Shown: piece after piece, positions 54,575 through 62,658 of the stretch
How the letters are laid out: every line of letters starts with the position of its first letter
Position numbering within the stretch: position 1 is the stretch's first letter
DNA from: Arsukibacterium sp. MJ3
GTDB lineage: Bacteria > Pseudomonadota > Gammaproteobacteria > Enterobacterales > Alteromonadaceae
Assembly (NCBI RefSeq): GCF_000987765.1
Contig: NZ_LAHP01000001.1
Location: 265,380-329,379, forward strand
Direction of reading: 5' to 3'
DNA length: 64,000 nt
Program-made: the position numbers and the translations under genes
The notes under the pieces: generated by a model
Database searches by the model: none
The model's input: only the letters and a program-made list of their open reading frames with translations
What the model was told of the DNA's origin: nothing

Positions 54575-55356
54575 AGCGCCATCTCAGTGGCAAAAAATGT
54601 AACTTGTAACTTACCATGCCGCGGATGCACAGTAACATCACAAGGTAATTGAAACACCCGGCTCAACTGCTCACTGGTGAGTACCTGTTCCGGGCTGCCA
54701 AAAGTCAGTAACTGCCCCTGATGCAGCAAGGCAATTTTATCGCAGTAGCGGGCGGCTAGATTAAGATCATGTAAACAAGCCAGTACCGTTTTACCCAGTT
54801 TGCGGCTAAGTTGCAAAATCTGATGCTGATATAATACATCCAGATGGTTAGTGGGTTCGTCTAGCAGTAATAAGTCTGCCTGCTGTACCAGGGCACGGGC
54901 TAAATAAAGCCGCTGTAACTCACCGCCTGATAAGGTTTCAACTACTGCCTGAGCTTTTTGCCATAAGCCTAACTGCGTTAATGCCAGTTTAATGTGTTGC
55001 TCATCAACACTGGTATTACTGTCAAACCAGCCTTTATGTGGCAGTAACCCCATGGCGGCTATCTGATAAACCGTCAGGGCAAATATGGGAGGGCTTACCT
55101 GGCTTACACTGGCAATTTTCATAGCGCGTTGCCGGCCAGACATTTTTGCCAGCGAACGCTGCTGCAGCACAATATCACCCGAACTTAGCGCCATAGTACC
55201 GTTAATCAGTTTTAACAGACTGCTTTTACCGGCCCCATTTGGGCCAATAATGCCAACAAAGTCACCTTTGTTTACGCTAAAACTCAGCGGCGCCAGGATA
55301 CTTTGAGTATTAATGGTTAACGAAGCCTGGTGAAGTCGTAAAAACGCCGATGACAA
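54571..55356 (-). CDS. btuD: BtuD-like ABC transporter ATPase
   Basis: This 261-residue ATPase has Walker A GPNGAGKSSLLKLI, signature LSGGELQRLYLARAL and Walker B LLLLDEPTNHLD, and belongs to the siderophore/B12 branch (FepC/BtuD). It is the first gene of the btuD-btuC-cobO-btuF operon. The roughly 100 bp upstream hold a terminator and a palindrome and no cobalamin riboswitch that I can see, so control of this operon is not evident. Confidence 0.92.
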   Translation of the reverse strand: MSSAFLRLHQASLTINTQSILAPLSFSVNKGDFVGIIGPNGAGKSSLLKLINGTMALSSGDIVLQQRSLAKMSGRQRAMKIASVSQVSPPIFALTVYQIAAMGLLPHKGWFDSNTSVDEQHIKLALTQLGLWQKAQAVVETLSGGELQRLYLARALVQQADLLLLDEPTNHLDVLYQHQILQLSRKLGKTVLACLHDLNLAARYCDKIALLHQGQLLTFGSPEQVLTSEQLSRVFQLPCDVTVHPRHGKLQVTFFATEMAL

Positions 55357-55381
55357 GCGTAGCTCCTACATTTTCCTGTTT

Positions 55382-55415
55382 AAAAAAACACTGCCGGCAT
55401 TTTGCCGGCAGTGTT
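55382..55415 (-). terminator. Rho-independent terminator
   Basis: On the minus strand the 13-bp stem AACACTGCCGGCA / TGCCGGCAGTGTT with a 3-base loop is followed by seven T. It ends the transcript of the small secreted-protein gene at 55461 before btuD begins. Confidence 0.9.
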
Positions 55416-55445
55416 TACGGTTAACTTTGATGTGGTGCCAATATA

Positions 55446-55467
55446 AAACTAACGCTAGCGTTAGTTT
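55446..55467. repeat. 22-bp perfect palindrome at the stop codon of the 125-aa gene
   Basis: AAACTAACGCT followed directly by its exact reverse complement. It overlaps the stop of the gene ending at 55461 and stands 30 bp before the main terminator. It may be a second stem of the terminator or a protein-binding site. Confidence 0.7.
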
Positions 55468-55838
55468 AAATGCGCCAACAGGGTTTGGTCTAAACCATCT
55501 TCATTAAGTATTTTTACAATGGCCTGGCAGTGATCAAGGGTAAAATCACCTTCACCTATCTGGGCATTTAACATATTGCGACGTTTTAATACAATTTCAG
55601 CCACTTGTTTGCCATCACCCAGCTTAGCATGTAGCTTGTCTAACCACGGATAGAGCTTTTTCTCAACATCATAAGCGGCTTGGCGTACTTCTGGATGAAA
55701 GTCCTGACACGCATTAATGTTCAACAAATAAAAGTTTAGGTAACCGGCTACGGTTATCAGTTTATAATCCTGAGTGTTTGCCTGCACCGGTGCAGTTACT
55801 ATCAACGCGGCCACTGCGGCACCTAACCATTTTTTCAT
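55461..55838 (-). CDS. Small exported protein of unknown function
   Basis: I do not recognise this 125-residue protein. It has a clear signal peptide (KKWLGAAVAALIVTAPVQA, cleaved before NTQ). The mature part is helical, with two Cys that could form a disulfide (INACQDFHP and LDHCQAIV). A candidate match is a small periplasmic protein family of Alteromonadales. It is followed by a strong terminator, so it is probably transcribed alone. Confidence 0.7.
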   Translation of the reverse strand: MKKWLGAAVAALIVTAPVQANTQDYKLITVAGYLNFYLLNINACQDFHPEVRQAAYDVEKKLYPWLDKLHAKLGDGKQVAEIVLKRRNMLNAQIGEGDFTLDHCQAIVKILNEDGLDQTLLAHLN

Positions 55839-55953
55839 TGTTATTCCCTGTCATCTGTTGCTAATTATGCTAACCAATCTAAACATAAAATGGTGGTTTT
55901 GCAATCTTGCCACCAAAAAAAGCCTGTTAATCATGCCACAACACCACATTGGG

Positions 55954-56265
55954 CTAACTGGCAATACCCTGCTCGGCTCTTTCGGTCAGGCATTCGTACG
56001 AGCCGGTAGCAAACTCCCGGCAAACCCAAGGTCGCTGCTGGTAAATAGTACAACGGTAGGTGTCACGATCCAGCGCTGAGCACCAACCATCATCTAATCG
56101 CAGCATGGTTTCACCACCCCATTCATCAACGGCAATATGCTGCTTTGGAACGCCGGTATCCGAAATTATCATTACCTCCAGCCGACAACAGCACGCCTGG
56201 CAACTGGCGCAAGTAACAGTAACGGTATCGTTACTGAGCGCTAAATTGGTTATTTCAATATTCAT
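55954..56265 (-). CDS. YkgJ-family cysteine-cluster protein
   Basis: This 103-residue protein has the YkgJ/UPF0153 pattern: VTCASCQACCCRLEVMII, then WCSALD, YRCTIYQQRPWVCREF, which gives about eight Cys likely to bind zinc or an Fe-S cluster. Function is unknown. The ATG at 56265 (MNIEITNLALS) is the natural start; the frame is open to 56319 but the extra residues read poorly. It is close to the 125-aa gene (115 bp). Confidence 0.85.
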   Translation of the reverse strand: MNIEITNLALSNDTVTVTCASCQACCCRLEVMIISDTGVPKQHIAVDEWGGETMLRLDDGWCSALDRDTYRCTIYQQRPWVCREFATGSYECLTERAEQGIAS

Positions 56266-56354
56266 TGTTAATTCTATCCTGCCCAGATAAGACAGTCTGC
56301 TGCAGTTGTAAGCCAGCAACTTACTTCGGCTAGGTGAGTCAGATTTACATGCTC

Positions 56355-56402
56355 TATTTTATAATTTATTTTATAATTTATTTTATAATTTATTTTATAA
56401 AA
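56355..56402. repeat. 12-bp AT-only tandem repeat, four copies
   Basis: Three perfect copies of TATTTTATAATT and a fourth with changes at the end. All A/T. It lies between the YkgJ-type gene and the amphi-Trp gene, without coding content. Confidence 0.9.
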
Positions 56403-56448
56403 TAGCCTCACTAAAACTGTGCTCGATTATTATTTGTATCGTCAATGG

Positions 56449-56667
56449 CTACTCATGCGACCATTTTATTTGAAACTCAATTTCTTCACTGGTTTCATCA
56501 CGTTCATGTTCAATACTAAACGTAGCTCTGGCAGGCACATAAATTATTTCATTGGCAATTTGTATTTCAAACTTACTGCCTTGTTCTATGGCGTCCGCAA
56601 GTCGACGAAGTTTGGCAACAAATTCAGATGTCGGGTAATTTTTTTCAATATCACGTTGCTGTTTCAT
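56449..56667 (-). CDS. amphi-Trp domain protein
   Basis: This 72-residue protein starts MKQQRDIEKNYPTSEFVAKLRRLADAIEQG and ends ETSEEIEFQIKWSHE, matching the amphi-Trp family (a small alpha-beta domain with a conserved late W). Its function is unknown. The upstream 13 codons to 56706 are in frame but the internal ATG gives the family start. It is alone between the tandem repeat and the peroxiredoxin gene. Confidence 0.8.
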   Translation of the reverse strand: MKQQRDIEKNYPTSEFVAKLRRLADAIEQGSKFEIQIANEIIYVPARATFSIEHERDETSEEIEFQIKWSHE

Positions 56668-56799
56668 ATTCACTCCGCTTGCCAATACACGTATGGCCTT
56701 ACTCACTGTAGTTTACTTAACATTGACGAAATAGCCGTAACGCTATTTCGTCAATCAACCAACGGTTAAATCATACTGGCTTGTTATTTACGCAACGCG

Positions 56800-57456
56800 C
56801 TATTTTTTCGGTGCATTGGTGAATCGTAAATAAGGAAGCTTAATGGTCAGATTGCCAAATTTTTCTTTCGCTTGCTCATCGTTCAAACCCAACCCCACAA
56901 TCACATCCTGACCAGGAACCCAGTTAGCCGGGGTAGCGATAGGCAAGCCATCTGTCAGCTGAATAGCATCCAGAGCACGCATAATTTCTGCGAAATTACG
57001 CCCGACAGACATTGGATACGACATGGTTAGGCGCACCTTTTTATCCGGGCCGATAATAAATACAGTACGCACGGTAGCGGTGTTGGCAGGCGAGCGATTT
57101 TCGGCTAAATAAGCACCAGCTGGCAGCATGTCGTAAAGTTTAGATACCTGCAAAGACGTATCATCAATAATCGGGAAGTCGGCAACGGCTCCGGAAAACG
57201 TTTCGATATCGCGCTTCCATTTAAGATGCTCAGCAACGTTGTCTACCGACACCCCCATAACCTTAGTATTTCGTTTTACAAATTCAGGCACAAGCTGAGC
57301 TACTGCGCCAAACTCGGTAGTACATACCGGGGTAAAATCTTTTGGATGTGAAAACAAAATGGCATAGCTGTCACCAATCCAATCGTGCAGTGTGATCTTG
57401 CCGTTAGTAGAATCTACAGTGAAATCTGGTGCAATATCGTCAATACGAATAGACAT
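56800..57456 (-). CDS. 1-Cys peroxiredoxin (Prx6 type)
   Basis: This 218-residue peroxidase reduces hydrogen peroxide and organic peroxides. The peroxidatic Cys is C45 in PVCTTE; the Prx6-type C-terminus is present (IATPANWVPGQDVIVGLGLNDEQAKEKFGN). No second resolving Cys is seen. The conserved Arg in SPANTATVRTVFIIGP is present. It lies between amphi-Trp and rhlE genes, each as separate units. Confidence 0.93.
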   Translation of the reverse strand: MSIRIDDIAPDFTVDSTNGKITLHDWIGDSYAILFSHPKDFTPVCTTEFGAVAQLVPEFVKRNTKVMGVSVDNVAEHLKWKRDIETFSGAVADFPIIDDTSLQVSKLYDMLPAGAYLAENRSPANTATVRTVFIIGPDKKVRLTMSYPMSVGRNFAEIMRALDAIQLTDGLPIATPANWVPGQDVIVGLGLNDEQAKEKFGNLTIKLPYLRFTNAPKK

Positions 57457-57494
57457 AATGGTATCCCTCAGTGGTTGTTAGCTCAACAAAAGTA

Positions 57495-58763
57495 CTACTT
57501 GGCGCTACGTGGTTTACTTTTAGGCTTTGCCTTGTTTGAACTGTCTAGCTCAATAACCGTTTCACTAGCCTTATTGGAACGTCCCGACAATACTTTACGT
57601 GAAATACTTTTTAATAATGAGCCACGGTTACTGACGTCAAAGCCGGGTTTAATAATACGTTTTATATCGCTACCAATGAGTTTTTGAATACGCTCTAACG
57701 TTTGCTCTTCTTCACGACTAACAAATGAAATAGCATCACCGGCTGCCCCTGCCCGGCCCGTACGACCGATACGGTGCACATAATCTTCAGGCAAATAAGG
57801 CAGGTTAAAGTTCACTACATAATCCAGCCCTTGAATATCCAAACCTCGGGCAGCCACTTCGGTGGCGATTAACACTTGTAATTTAGCCGATTTAAAATCA
57901 GCGATGGCGCGGCGTCTGGCACCCTGGCTTTTATCACCATGGCAAACCGCAGCGTTAATTTTACTTTTTTGCAGGCCAGCTAATAGCCGGTCAGCCTGCT
58001 CTTTGGTGCTGGTAAACACCAACACCTGAAACCAGTTTTTTTCCGCTAACAGTTGTTCAAATAATTCAATTTTACGGCTTTCTTCTACCGCATACACCAC
58101 ATGGTTTACCGTATCGGCCGCACTATTTGTTTTAGTCACCCGTATTTGCTGATGATTATTCAGAATTTTATGAGACAACTCGTTTACTGCAGGCGAGGTA
58201 GTGGCTGAGAACAACAAGGTTTGTCGTGCAGTAGCGGTCATTTGCAATAACTTTAATACATCGGCAATAAAGCCCATATCCAGCATACGGTCTGCTTCAT
58301 CCAGCACCACAAATTCAACGTCACTTAGTATCACATTGCCAAGGGCCATGTGCTCTAACAAACGGCCAGGGGTGCTAATAACCATATCTACGCCAGCGGT
58401 TAATTTGTTGGCTTGGCCACCCATTTTAACGCCACCGTATAGTGCCGTTACCTTAATAGGTAAAAACTGTGCATAACCACTGATAGCGTCGGCTAATTGC
58501 TCTGCCAATTCACGGGTTGGCGTTAAAATTAATGCGCGTGGACGCTTCTCTACGGTGGCTTTGGGTTTATCTAGCATGCGTTGTAACAGCGGAATAGCAA
58601 AAGCAGCGGTTTTACCGGTGCCCGTTTGCGCCGTTACTTGTAAATCTTTACCCCGGCGCGCTGGTACTATGGCCTGAACTTGTACCGGTGTCATGGTATT
58701 GTAACCACACGCATCAAGCGCGCGTTGTAAATCTGGAGCTAAATCTAAAGATGAAAATTGCAT
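57495..58763 (-). CDS. rhlE: RhlE-type DEAD-box RNA helicase
   Basis: This 422-residue helicase has all motifs: Q-motif, AQTGTGKT (45-52), PTRELAEQ, DEAD (155-158), SAT, and HRIGRTGRAG. It has a short basic C-tail (KAKPKSKPRSAK), typical of RhlE-like proteins of this size. A hairpin CTGTAG/CTACAG sits 11 bases before the ATG in the gap after the DUF6172 gene, adjacent to the AGAGGA ribosome site. Confidence 0.92.
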   Translation of the reverse strand: MQFSSLDLAPDLQRALDACGYNTMTPVQVQAIVPARRGKDLQVTAQTGTGKTAAFAIPLLQRMLDKPKATVEKRPRALILTPTRELAEQLADAISGYAQFLPIKVTALYGGVKMGGQANKLTAGVDMVISTPGRLLEHMALGNVILSDVEFVVLDEADRMLDMGFIADVLKLLQMTATARQTLLFSATTSPAVNELSHKILNNHQQIRVTKTNSAADTVNHVVYAVEESRKIELFEQLLAEKNWFQVLVFTSTKEQADRLLAGLQKSKINAAVCHGDKSQGARRRAIADFKSAKLQVLIATEVAARGLDIQGLDYVVNFNLPYLPEDYVHRIGRTGRAGAAGDAISFVSREEEQTLERIQKLIGSDIKRIIKPGFDVSNRGSLLKSISRKVLSGRSNKASETVIELDSSNKAKPKSKPRSAK

Positions 58764-58808
58764 AAGTGATCCTCTGTAGAATAGCTACAGTCAAAAATTA
58801 GGGGTAAA

Positions 58809-59117
58809 TTATTCAGCGTTGTCTTCAACGTTTTCACGCGGTTTATGTTTACAGGCTTTGGCAATAATTTCGACATAGAAGCTTGATAACGCTTGCGCTA
58901 AAGCCGCATCAATATGTTTATTAATGTCAGAAGTAAAGATTTCTGTTGCAACATCCTCTGCTGCACCAAAGCGACAATCGAACGTCCAATAGTCCATACC
59001 ATTAGGCAGCGACTTACGACGCTCTCTGTTAAGGTACTTTTTAATCTCATGCTTAATAGAGTCGACCAACCGAGCCGGATTTAGCTTGGGGTGAGTTAAC
59101 GCGATTGTCTTTTTCAT
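58809..59117 (-). CDS. DUF6172 family protein
   Basis: This 102-residue protein reads MKKTIALTHPKLNPARLVDSIKHEIKKYLNRERRKSLPNGMDYWTFDCRFGAAEDVATEIF, a conserved hypothetical family. No function is known. The ATG at 59117 fits; the frame is open to 59159. It lies 46 bp upstream of rhlE and could be co-transcribed with it. Confidence 0.75.
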   Translation of the reverse strand: MKKTIALTHPKLNPARLVDSIKHEIKKYLNRERRKSLPNGMDYWTFDCRFGAAEDVATEIFTSDINKHIDAALAQALSSFYVEIIAKACKHKPRENVEDNAE

Positions 59118-59245
59118 CAAAATTCCTACCGATATGCACTGAAAATAAAAGCTGAACACGCTTTAAAACGCGCATTCTACATGGATGAGTAGCAGATAAC
59201 TGCCACTATCTGCTATTTTCTGTTAAAACCTAAGCCGTACCAACA

Positions 59246-60622
59246 TTACTTTACTTTAAGGCTGCCGCTACCCCAGCTTGCATTGTCTGACATTTCGCGC
59301 AGCCTGGCGACCACGGCCGGTGCAGCGCGAAAGCGAAAAAAGGCCCCCGCATCATCAGCGCGTTCTTCCAGCACATTACAAGAGGCAAAGATTTCGCCGC
59401 GTAAGCTCTGCGCCGACCAGGGTAAAAAAATCTCAGCCTCAACCAACTGCTGTTGAAAAAAATGCACAATTGCCTGATGTAATGCCGTTATATCGTCCTG
59501 TTGGCGCGCGCTAATTACAATACTGTCGGGATATTTTGCCTGCAACTCTGCCTTAAGCGCGTTTTGTGCTACCACGTCATCCAGGTAGTCAATTTTATTG
59601 AATACCCGAATACGTGGCACACTATCGGCACCAATCTCGGCCAACACGCTATCGGTTACTTTTAGCTGCATCTCAAACCCAGGATCGCTGGCGTCAATAA
59701 CATGCAGTAACAGTGAGGCATTAAGGGCTTCGTCTAACGTTGACTGGAACGAGGCAACCAGCCCATGGGGTAAGTTTTTAATAAAACCGACCGTGTCACT
59801 CACCAATACCCGTGGCACACTTTCTGGCAGCAAGGTACGTACCTTGGTGTCTAGCGTGGCAAATAATTGGTTGGCCACCAGCACGTCACTGCCGGTTAAC
59901 GCGCGCATTAAGGTAGATTTACCTGCATTGGTATAACCAACCAACGCCACTTGCGCCAGCCCCGGTTGTCCCTGACGACGTGCTCGCTGCGTATCGCGAC
60001 TCGCCTCCATGGTATCAATTTCTTTTTGCAGCTCGGTAATACGATCGCGAACTTTAATTCTGTCCATCTGGCTGCGAGACTGGCCCGACCCCCGCCCGCC
60101 GGTTCCGCTGCGTTGCCGCCCGGCCGAACCCTCTCGCTTAGCGGCCTCACGCAGACGCGGTGCCATATAGCTCAGGCGGGCAATTTCAACTTGTACCTGG
60201 GCGACATGTGAGTGGGCATTGCGATGAAAAATTTCCAGAATGACCACCGTGCGATCCATAACCTCGCAACCCACTTCATTTTCTAAATTAAGTGCCTGCG
60301 AAGGTGAAATTTCATGATCAACCAGAACAAAATCTACTGACGCACCAATCGCCAAAGGGTTAGCTTGCAACACAGTATCTAACTCTGCCTGATGGTCTTC
60401 TAAAAACTGTCGTATTTCCTCTCGTTTACCCACTCCAACATACGCGGTCGAGTCAAAAGACGAACGTTTTTGGGTAAACTTCCCCACCACCTCCAGCCCT
60501 AAGGTTTTTGCCAAGTCACCTAATTCGGCCAACGACGACTCAAATTCGACATCGCTAACGGTATCCAGTTGCACGGCGACAATTAACGCACGGGGCAGGC
60601 TTTGTTTTTCGGGGTTTAACAT
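59246..60622 (-). CDS. hflX: HflX-family ribosome-associated GTPase
   Basis: This 458-residue GTPase splits or rescues stalled ribosomes. The HflX N-domain with GSAGRQRSGTGGRGSGQSRSQMDRIKVRDRI linker, then G1 GYTNAGKST, DTVGFIKNLPHGLVASFQSTLDEA (G3) and NKIDYLDD (G4) are clear. The start at 60622 (MLNPEKQSLPRALIVAVQLD) fits the family; the frame extends to 60772 but that part is not HflX-like. No hfq or miaA neighbour is present. Confidence 0.9.
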   Translation of the reverse strand: MLNPEKQSLPRALIVAVQLDTVSDVEFESSLAELGDLAKTLGLEVVGKFTQKRSSFDSTAYVGVGKREEIRQFLEDHQAELDTVLQANPLAIGASVDFVLVDHEISPSQALNLENEVGCEVMDRTVVILEIFHRNAHSHVAQVQVEIARLSYMAPRLREAAKREGSAGRQRSGTGGRGSGQSRSQMDRIKVRDRITELQKEIDTMEASRDTQRARRQGQPGLAQVALVGYTNAGKSTLMRALTGSDVLVANQLFATLDTKVRTLLPESVPRVLVSDTVGFIKNLPHGLVASFQSTLDEALNASLLLHVIDASDPGFEMQLKVTDSVLAEIGADSVPRIRVFNKIDYLDDVVAQNALKAELQAKYPDSIVISARQQDDITALHQAIVHFFQQQLVEAEIFLPWSAQSLRGEIFASCNVLEERADDAGAFFRFRAAPAVVARLREMSDNASWGSGSLKVK

Positions 60623-60771
60623 AGGGTAATTTCTCATGGAATTGGGGGGCAGACGTTTATAAACAGGGTGTAACGCCATTAAGTATACACAACATTTTAA
60701 ACGCGCACCTGAGTATAGGTGCAATACCCTACTTTTATAACGCGCAGCGCTGAAGTGAAGGAGCCGCCGCA

Positions 60772-60873
60772 ATGAAAAAACGGTTGCTGTGCTTGGCCTT
60801 ATTAGGGCTGCTGGCGTATACTTGTACGGAACTTCCGTACATTAAGGTGCCTTCATGGACACGATCAGTGTAA
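60772..60873 (+). CDS. 33-codon signal-peptide ORF, probable remnant overlapping yefM
   Basis: ATG with AAGGAG ribosome site reads MKKRLLCLALLGLLAYTCTE, a clear lipoprotein-type signal (LLAYTC), and then runs into the yefM operator and start, stopping after 33 codons. The yefM promoter lies within it. It looks like the 5' end of a gene cut by arrival of the toxin-antitoxin pair, or a short leader. Confidence 0.4.
   Translation: MKKRLLCLALLGLLAYTCTELPYIKVPSWTRSV
60793..60841 (+). promoter_or_regulatory. yefM-yoeB promoter and operator palindrome
   Basis: A -35-like TTGGCC (60793-60798) is 18 bp from a -10 TATACT (60817-60822). Directly after it comes TGTACGGAACTTCCGTACA (60823-60841), a 9-bp inverted repeat around one base. 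YefM-type antitoxins are known to bind palindromes with TGTACA-like cores, so autoregulation is expected. Confidence 0.7.
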
Positions 60874-61127
60874 ACAAATTCAGAGATAACCTGAAAAGCG
60901 TTGTAGAGCAAGTGGTTAGCAGGCATGAGCCACTCAAGGTAACACGAAGAGCAGGCGAGGCTTTCGTTGTGATAAGCGCCGACGACTGGGAACAAGAACA
61001 AGAAACCCTTCACGTTCTACAAAGCAGCAATCTCATGCAGCAAATTGCTGACTCGCTTGAAACCCATACCCGTGGCAAAGGCTATAAACCGACTTGCGAG
61101 CAGATGGATGAGATCACTGGTATTTGA
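60855..61127 (+). CDS. yefM: YefM-type antitoxin (Phd/YefM family)
   Basis: This 90-residue antitoxin starts MDTISVNKFRDNLKSVVEQVVSRHEPLKVTRRAGEAFVVISADDWEQEQETLHVLQS, the Phd/YefM DNA-binding and dimer domain, and has the C-terminal toxin-binding region. It neutralises YoeB and represses the operon. An AAGGTG ribosome site lies six bases before the ATG. It overlaps yoeB by 20 bp. Confidence 0.92.
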   Translation: MDTISVNKFRDNLKSVVEQVVSRHEPLKVTRRAGEAFVVISADDWEQEQETLHVLQSSNLMQQIADSLETHTRGKGYKPTCEQMDEITGI

Positions 61128-61380
61128 AGGCAACACCTGGGAAGCGTATGAGGCTATGCGCGAAAAAGACAAACGATTACACAAGGCCCTGTGCAAATTA
61201 CTCAAGGAAATGCTGCGATCGGATGACCCTTCATCAGGCTTAGGAAAGCCTGAACCATTAAAGTACAACCTCTCTGGGCTATGGTCTAAGCGGATATCAC
61301 AGAAAGATCGTTTAATATATCGGTTCGACGACAAGTCCATTTATATCTTCGCTATTGGTGGTCACTACGATCAGCTCTAA
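61108..61380 (+). CDS. yoeB: YoeB-type mRNA interferase toxin
   Basis: This 90-residue RelE-superfamily ribosome-dependent endonuclease reads SLVFEGNTWEAYEAMREKDKRLHKALCKLLKEML...GKPEPLKYNLSGLWSKRISQKDRLIYRF. Residues matching E. coli YoeB catalysis are present: E49 (KPEP), R68 (DRLIY) and H86 (near the C-terminus GGHYDQL). The start at 61108 fits family length; the frame is open to 61045. It is translated by overlap with yefM. Confidence 0.93.
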   Translation: MRSLVFEGNTWEAYEAMREKDKRLHKALCKLLKEMLRSDDPSSGLGKPEPLKYNLSGLWSKRISQKDRLIYRFDDKSIYIFAIGGHYDQL

Positions 61381-61802
61381 CACCCTAATAAGTGGCTGAT
61401 AATATGTAGCTAAAATGTGCAGCGTAACGGAACAGAGCAAACTTTTAGCAATTGCGTATTCCGTAAATAGCTTGCTCATAGACGCCAACGGGAACAGAGT
61501 ATTTCGATTAATTACATCTATCGACGCAGAGAAATATTCGGTGATGACTTCATTGTTTTCAACTAGAACAAAAGCAACATTTCATCGATTCTCAACTTGT
61601 ATTTTTTCATTTATAGCACTGATAAATGCCCGCGCATTACTTTTAGGAACATTAGGAGATAGCACCACCTATAAAGAGCACCATATACACTGAAGGCAAT
61701 CTAAAACCATGATAACCCTAATAGTATTGCAATCGATTTAACATTTACTCATTATCAGGCCTAGTCAACTTGTATCTTCAATGGTAAGCATTAAAGTGGC
61801 AG
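61381..61802. other. Region without a supported gene between yoeB and the cassette array
   Basis: About 420 bp. It holds a plus-strand open frame of 92 codons (61415-61693) with no ribosome site and no recognisable domain, which is possibly spurious. No attC, IS end or tRNA is seen here. It forms the boundary between the toxin-antitoxin pair and the last integron cassette. Confidence 0.4.
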
Positions 61803-61903
61803 AATTAACACCTCATTAAGAGGTAAGTAATAGTTGGCTAAAGCAAGCGACGAAGGAGCAAATAGTCAACGGTTATCTGCCCTGCTTGAATAGCATGTTA
61901 TGC
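61803..61903 (-). repeat. Integron attC site, terminal (about 101 bp)
   Basis: On the minus strand R'' GCATAAC follows directly on the stop codon of the DUF2268 gene, and the site ends with GTGTTAATT as a weak R' core. Inside, GTTGGCTA/TAGTCAAC form an inverted repeat around a 22-base loop. The TTATGC that opens this cassette (from the site at 62573) matches its R''. The weak R' suggests the array's distal end. Confidence 0.7.
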
Positions 61904-62542
61904 TTATATTGCAGCTATGCTGTCGGCCGACGTATTAACAAGGGTTGCAGCACAACCACCATTCTTTTCAATATATTCTGAAACTACATTAAACCCGACC
62001 CAGTAACCCGCACGGTTTGGAAATATAGTTTCATCCTCACCTCCAAAATATAATGGATAGTCAAAATTCATTTCATTAAACTGAGATTCCATTTTATTAT
62101 ATAGTTCACGCCATTCATGTTGTTTTATCTCGTCAAAAAACAAAGGTAGTTTGTTTCCATTAAATTTAGTTTCAAAGTGACATGCTAGACCTTCCGCAAT
62201 TAACACTTGGAACAACGTTTTATCTTCAATACCTGAATTAGCTCTTACTGCATGATGTATTTCATGAGCTATAACAGCAGGCAACTCATCATTAATTACA
62301 TCGATAATATCTTTTCGGTCCGTATCTAACATTATATCAATAAGATATGGCGTAGTAACACACCCCATAATACCGCTCTTAGTTTTATACTCTTCGGAGC
62401 ATGGGCTTATAACGATATCTAGTTTTGGTAACGTAACATAATTCTGAATATCACTTAGTGAACTAAGTGTTTTAGACTCTAAAACATCTAAAACGTGGTT
62501 GAACTTTTCACTGGCATTTAAAATGTTTATTTTGATACTCAT
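61904..62542 (-). CDS. DUF2268-type zinc metalloprotease-like protein (integron cassette gene)
   Basis: This 212-residue protein has HEIHH at residues 93-97 within LPAVIAHEIHHAVR, an HExxH zinc site, and the later GLACHFETKF that supplies a probable third ligand, as in DUF2268 predicted Zn-dependent proteases. No signal peptide. The ATG at 62542 has a weak GGA ribosome site; the frame is open to 62614, into the attC. Its stop touches the attC at 61903. Function of the cassette product is unknown. Confidence 0.8.
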   Translation of the reverse strand: MSIKINILNASEKFNHVLDVLESKTLSSLSDIQNYVTLPKLDIVISPCSEEYKTKSGIMGCVTTPYLIDIMLDTDRKDIIDVINDELPAVIAHEIHHAVRANSGIEDKTLFQVLIAEGLACHFETKFNGNKLPLFFDEIKQHEWRELYNKMESQFNEMNFDYPLYFGGEDETIFPNRAGYWVGFNVVSEYIEKNGGCAATLVNTSADSIAAI

Positions 62543-62572
62543 ACGATTCCATTGAGCCATAACTATTGATAA

Positions 62573-62641
62573 GCATAACACCATTTTAAACGGCGGGGCA
62601 GCGCTCTTCTGCAACGTCCGTCTTCAAAATACTTGTTAGGC
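62573..62641 (-). repeat. Integron attC site (about 69 bp)
   Basis: On the minus strand, GCCTAACAAG (R'' and L'') to GGTGTTATGC (R'). Inside, the CGG/CCG arms TTTTGAAGACGG... and ...CCGCCGTTTAAAA pair. It separates the four-helix membrane gene (62659-63042) from the DUF2268 gene. Confidence 0.88.
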
Positions 62642-62658
62642 ATTACAACATCCGACAC

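Noticed and set aside
55357..55460. Possible cobalamin riboswitch upstream of btuD
   Set aside because: The stretch is too short and contains a terminator and a palindrome; no B12-box-like sequence was seen.
58774..58790. CTGTAGAATAGCTACAG upstream of rhlE as a LexA box
   Set aside because: The spacer is nine bases and not eight, and the sequence is better seen as a hairpin beside the ribosome site.
60623..60772. 50 extra N-terminal codons of hflX
   Set aside because: They do not match HflX, and the internal start agrees with family length.
61415..61693. 92-codon open frame between yoeB and the cassette array
   Set aside because: No ribosome site, no recognisable domain and composition close to random; kept only as a note in the region entry.
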